A stretch of DNA of 8,002 nucleotides from Candidatus Bathyarchaeum sp. Its GTDB lineage: Archaea > Thermoproteota > Bathyarchaeia > Bathyarchaeales > Bathyarchaeaceae. Under the pieces are notes generated by a model. The model made no database searches and was not told the origin of the DNA. It saw only the letters and a list, made by a program, of their open reading frames with translations. The stretch covers positions 1 to 8,002 of the forward strand of contig PIXS01000272.1 in assembly GCA_003096255.1 (NCBI GenBank), in the 5' to 3' direction. Numbering within the stretch: the first letter of the stretch is position 1; each line of letters starts with the position of its first letter. A program made the position numbers and the translations under genes. Of the stretch, positions 5,908 through 8,002 are shown in pieces.

Positions 5908-7134
5908 ATGCCAAAATTCTTGACAATAGACGATTTCAACCTACAAGATAAAACCGTTCTTGTGCGAGTAGACTTCAATTCGCCCCTTGACCCACAAACC
6001 AAACAAATTATCAATGACAAAAGAATCCGTGCCCACGCAGAAGCAACCATCAAAGAGTTGGTTCAAAAGGGCGCAAAAACTGTGATTCTAGCCCATCAAG
6101 GCAGACCTGGAGACGCAGACTTTATTCCACTTAATCAGCATGCTGAACTTCTCGGCAAAGCATTGGGCATGACCGTGAAGTATGTGGATGATGTTTTCGG
6201 AGAGGCTGCTCAAAATGCCGTTAAGGCGTTGAAGAGCGGAGAAGTTCTGGTCCTAGGAAACGTTCGAGGCGTCTCAAACGAGCAAAAGAAGGCATCGCCT
6301 GAAGAGCACGCTAAAACAGAGTTCGTGAAAAACTTGGCTCCTCTGGCAGACATCTTCATTAATGACGCTTTCGCAGCGGCTCACCGGGCTCACATCTCAA
6401 TGGTTGGCTTCACAGCTGTTTTGCCCAGCGCCGCTGGCAGAATAATGGAACGGGAACTCAAAGCTTTAGGCAAAGTTCTGGAGGCTCCTGAAAAGCCCTC
6501 AGTCTTCGTGATTGGCGGAGCAAAAGGCGACGACTCCCTTGACATATCCAATTATGTGCTGAAGAACGACATTGCAGACTACGTTCTAACAGGCGGAGTA
6601 ATCGGGCACATCTTTCTGGTAGCAAAAGGCGTTGACCTAGGCACTGGAAACATGGCCTTCCTGGAAAAGAAAGAGCTGATGGGGCTAGTTCCCGGAATCA
6701 AAGAACTCATGGACAAATATCCTGGAGCAATCATTGTTCCTGTTGATTTAGCTATGGAAGTGGACAAGAAACGAAAAGAAATTGCCGTTGTTGACCTTCC
6801 AACAGACAATAACATCTTTGACATTGGAACAAAAACTGCACAAAAGTTCGCTGACATCATACTGAAAGCAAAAACAATCGTGGTCAGTGGTCCTGTGGGT
6901 GTCTTCGAGAATCCAGAATTCAAGAAAGGCGCTGAGATTGTTCTTAATGCAGTAGCGGACTCTGAAGGCTTCTCTCTTGTTGGCGGAGGACACACCGTTG
7001 CAGCCGTAGAAAAGTTGGGGCTGGCAGAAAAAATGTCCTACGTTAGCACTGCCGGAGGCGCTCTAATAGAGTTCCTTATGGGGAAGCAGCTGCCCGGAGT
7101 TGTGGCTCTGGAGAAAGCAGCCGCCAGAACCTAA
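5908..7134 (+). CDS. pgk: Phosphoglycerate kinase, archaeal type
   Basis: This 408-residue enzyme transfers phosphate between 1,3-bisphosphoglycerate and ADP, giving 3-phosphoglycerate and ATP, or the reverse in gluconeogenesis. Substrate-site motifs are present: VRVDFNSP (19-26), AHQGRPG (62-68), NVR with Arg120, and NDAFAAAHRAH (152-162) with Arg160. The nucleotide side shows GGAK with Lys206, GPVGVFE (328-334), and the glycine-rich GGGHT (359-363) followed by TAGGA. The HQGRP and GGGHT forms and the length near 410 point to the archaeal branch; bacterial enzymes are usually shorter and carry HLGRP and GGGDT/S. Some normally conserved positions differ: LGNVRG instead of LENVRF at 116-121 and GGAKGDD instead of GGAKV-x-D at 203-209. 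The main catalytic basic residues remain, so activity is likely. It follows gap, which makes the preceding pathway step, and ends 20 bases from a convergent gene. Confidence 0.94.
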   Translation: MPKFLTIDDFNLQDKTVLVRVDFNSPLDPQTKQIINDKRIRAHAEATIKELVQKGAKTVILAHQGRPGDADFIPLNQHAELLGKALGMTVKYVDDVFGEAAQNAVKALKSGEVLVLGNVRGVSNEQKKASPEEHAKTEFVKNLAPLADIFINDAFAAAHRAHISMVGFTAVLPSAAGRIMERELKALGKVLEAPEKPSVFVIGGAKGDDSLDISNYVLKNDIADYVLTGGVIGHIFLVAKGVDLGTGNMAFLEKKELMGLVPGIKELMDKYPGAIIVPVDLAMEVDKKRKEIAVVDLPTDNNIFDIGTKTAQKFADIILKAKTIVVSGPVGVFENPEFKKGAEIVLNAVADSEGFSLVGGGHTVAAVEKLGLAEKMSYVSTAGGALIEFLMGKQLPGVVALEKAAART

Positions 7135-7166
7135 TTTTCTCCTTCTTTTTTTGTTTAAGGTTTTTT
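7135..7166 (+). terminator. T-rich transcript end after pgk
   Basis: Directly after the pgk stop come TTTT, a seven-T run (7146-7152) and a further six-T run (7161-7166) that lies in the antisense of the convergent gene. This fits the oligo-T termination known in archaea. No clear hairpin is visible. On the minus strand the same bases are A-rich and would not terminate the opposing gene. Confidence 0.5.
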
Positions 7167-8002
7167 CCAGATAAGAGTTACTAGTATTGCTGCTATAGCT
7201 GCTCCTGCAAATGCCATATATTTCATTATTTCAGCTACGAGTGGCATGTTTGTGTTTGTTTCAGGCATGTTCACTGCTCTTGTGTTCCATTCTTTGATGT
7301 ATTGTGTGTACTCTTCGCTGGTTGGGTAACTTTCTGTGTCTGGGTAGGGGAAGCCGCTCATGTCGCGGAAAGGAAACGGCTCTACTGTGAAGTCGAATCC
7401 GTAACCCCAATTGTCTGGCGTGTCTTTGAACCATGAAGCTACATACAGGAAGTAACTTCTTTCTGTGCCATCTTCAAGAGCTGGAAGATTGGCTGTGGGA
7501 AACTTGAGAGCCATTTTGTCTCCCTGCATTCCGATAACATACATGTCGTCTGCTTCTATAAGCAGCTCTGTTACGTCACCATACTTTGTGAACATTCCTG
7601 AAGCGTTCGATGTTGTGTCAGCGAACACCAGCGGCTCAAATGTAGCCTCTGGAAGAATTTCAGTAACTGTTATTTCTTTTTGTGTGCTAATGTCGATTCC
7701 GATGTAATCGAACGTTACGTTCCAGAAGTTGGTGATTCTAATTTTGTATTCGGTCACGTCTTCAGGGAAAAGCCCGTTCAAGCTCACAGAGAATGTTCTG
7801 GGAACGTAATCTCCAGGAATTGGCATCTGCCTGTCCTGTGGGACTCGAATCCAGTTACCCTGTGCGTCCATAACCTCCATGTAGGCGGGTGGGTTAAGCT
7901 GTGTACCATTCGGCACTAAACCTTGGGCGGCTGCTGTTTTGAACTGGTCTATCCAATCGTAGTATGGTTGAGCTGGCCCCCAATCGACCATTCCGTTGAT
8001 TA
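7155..8002 (-). CDS. Surface-anchored protein of unknown function, C-terminal part
   Basis: The minus-strand frame ends at TAA 7157-7155 and is open to the window edge. The first ATG inside (7991) is preceded by in-frame Ile-Asn-Gly codons, has no visible ribosome binding site and no signal peptide, so the real start probably lies beyond 8002. The visible 278 residues from that Met form a polar region rich in aromatic residues, Pro, Asp and Glu. It has possible N-glycosylation sequons at Asn29, Asn91 and Asn129, beta-strand-like stretches, and one C-terminal hydrophobic helix (about 256-275) followed by KKP. This is the layout of a protein displayed outside the cell and held by a C-terminal membrane anchor. 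The segment ending in VEPFPFRDMSGFPYP (about 203-217) and a later YNTR-like WNTR recall, from memory, the C-terminal region of FG-GAP/CRTAC-type repeat proteins. That link is weak and no function is assigned. It converges on pgk and has no evident link to the plus-strand genes. Confidence 0.8.
   Translation of the reverse strand, partial: INGMVDWGPAQPYYDWIDQFKTAAAQGLVPNGTQLNPPAYMEVMDAQGNWIRVPQDRQMPIPGDYVPRTFSVSLNGLFPEDVTEYKIRITNFWNVTFDYIGIDISTQKEITVTEILPEATFEPLVFADTTSNASGMFTKYGDVTELLIEADDMYVIGMQGDKMALKFPTANLPALEDGTERSYFLYVASWFKDTPDNWGYGFDFTVEPFPFRDMSGFPYPDTESYPTSEEYTQYIKEWNTRAVNMPETNTNMPLVAEIMKYMAFAGAAIAAILVTLIWKKP

Noticed and set aside
6579..6995. 138-residue minus-strand open frame inside pgk
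   Set aside because: It is a shadow of the pgk frame with low-complexity Ser/Thr/Pro composition and no supporting signal.
7991..7991. ATG at 7991 as the true start of the minus-strand gene
   Set aside because: The frame continues upstream to the window edge without a stop, there is no ribosome binding site visible, and an anchored surface protein should have a signal peptide that is not seen here.

Overview
The window looks archaeal. The best fit is an anaerobic lineage that uses hydrogenase/heterodisulfide-reductase chemistry, for example a Bathyarchaeia-like member of the Thermoproteota or a methanogen relative; the exact lineage is inferred. The reasons are a Mvh-type [NiFe] hydrogenase next to HdrABC, an archaeal-type phosphoglycerate kinase, Shine-Dalgarno sequences of the AGGTGA/GGAGG kind, a TATA-like box before the gap gene, and T-rich transcript ends. 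Six coding regions fill almost the whole window. No gene-free gap exceeds about 130 bases, and I saw no RNA gene, CRISPR array or mobile element.

Region 1 (1-4705, plus strand) is a tightly packed operon: the C-terminal part of the hydrogenase large subunit (mvhA, cut by the window edge), an 811-residue HdrA carrying a fused MvhD domain, HdrC and HdrB. mvhA/hdrA and hdrC/hdrB each overlap by four bases (ATGA), and the hdrC ribosome binding site overlaps the hdrA stop codon. Together they would form an Mvh-Hdr electron-bifurcating complex: hydrogenase electrons pass through the MvhD [2Fe-2S] domain to FAD in HdrA, then are split between ferredoxin and a disulfide reduced at the non-cubane clusters of HdrB. 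A GC hairpin with a T-rich tail follows hdrB.

Region 2 (4706-7134, plus strand) starts with a probable promoter and carries two consecutive enzymes of lower glycolysis/gluconeogenesis. The first is a glyceraldehyde-3-phosphate dehydrogenase of the bacterial/eukaryotic class I type, which is not the usual archaeal enzyme. The second is a phosphoglycerate kinase of the archaeal type. They interconvert glyceraldehyde-3-phosphate, 1,3-bisphosphoglycerate and 3-phosphoglycerate, with NADH and ATP as the other products. The mixed ancestry of the pair is one of the more notable points here.

Region 3 (7155-8002, minus strand) is the C-terminal part of a surface protein that converges on pgk. It has a large polar ectodomain and a single C-terminal membrane helix, and its reading frame is open through the window edge.

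The most unusual signals are in HdrA. Its N-terminal domain lacks several cysteine-containing motifs that I recall as typical of the family, and a cysteine-bearing insertion of roughly 15 residues follows its CxxC motif near the flavin domain. I did not find a wholly new system; the window is mostly a recognisable energy-metabolism locus with several atypical proteins.
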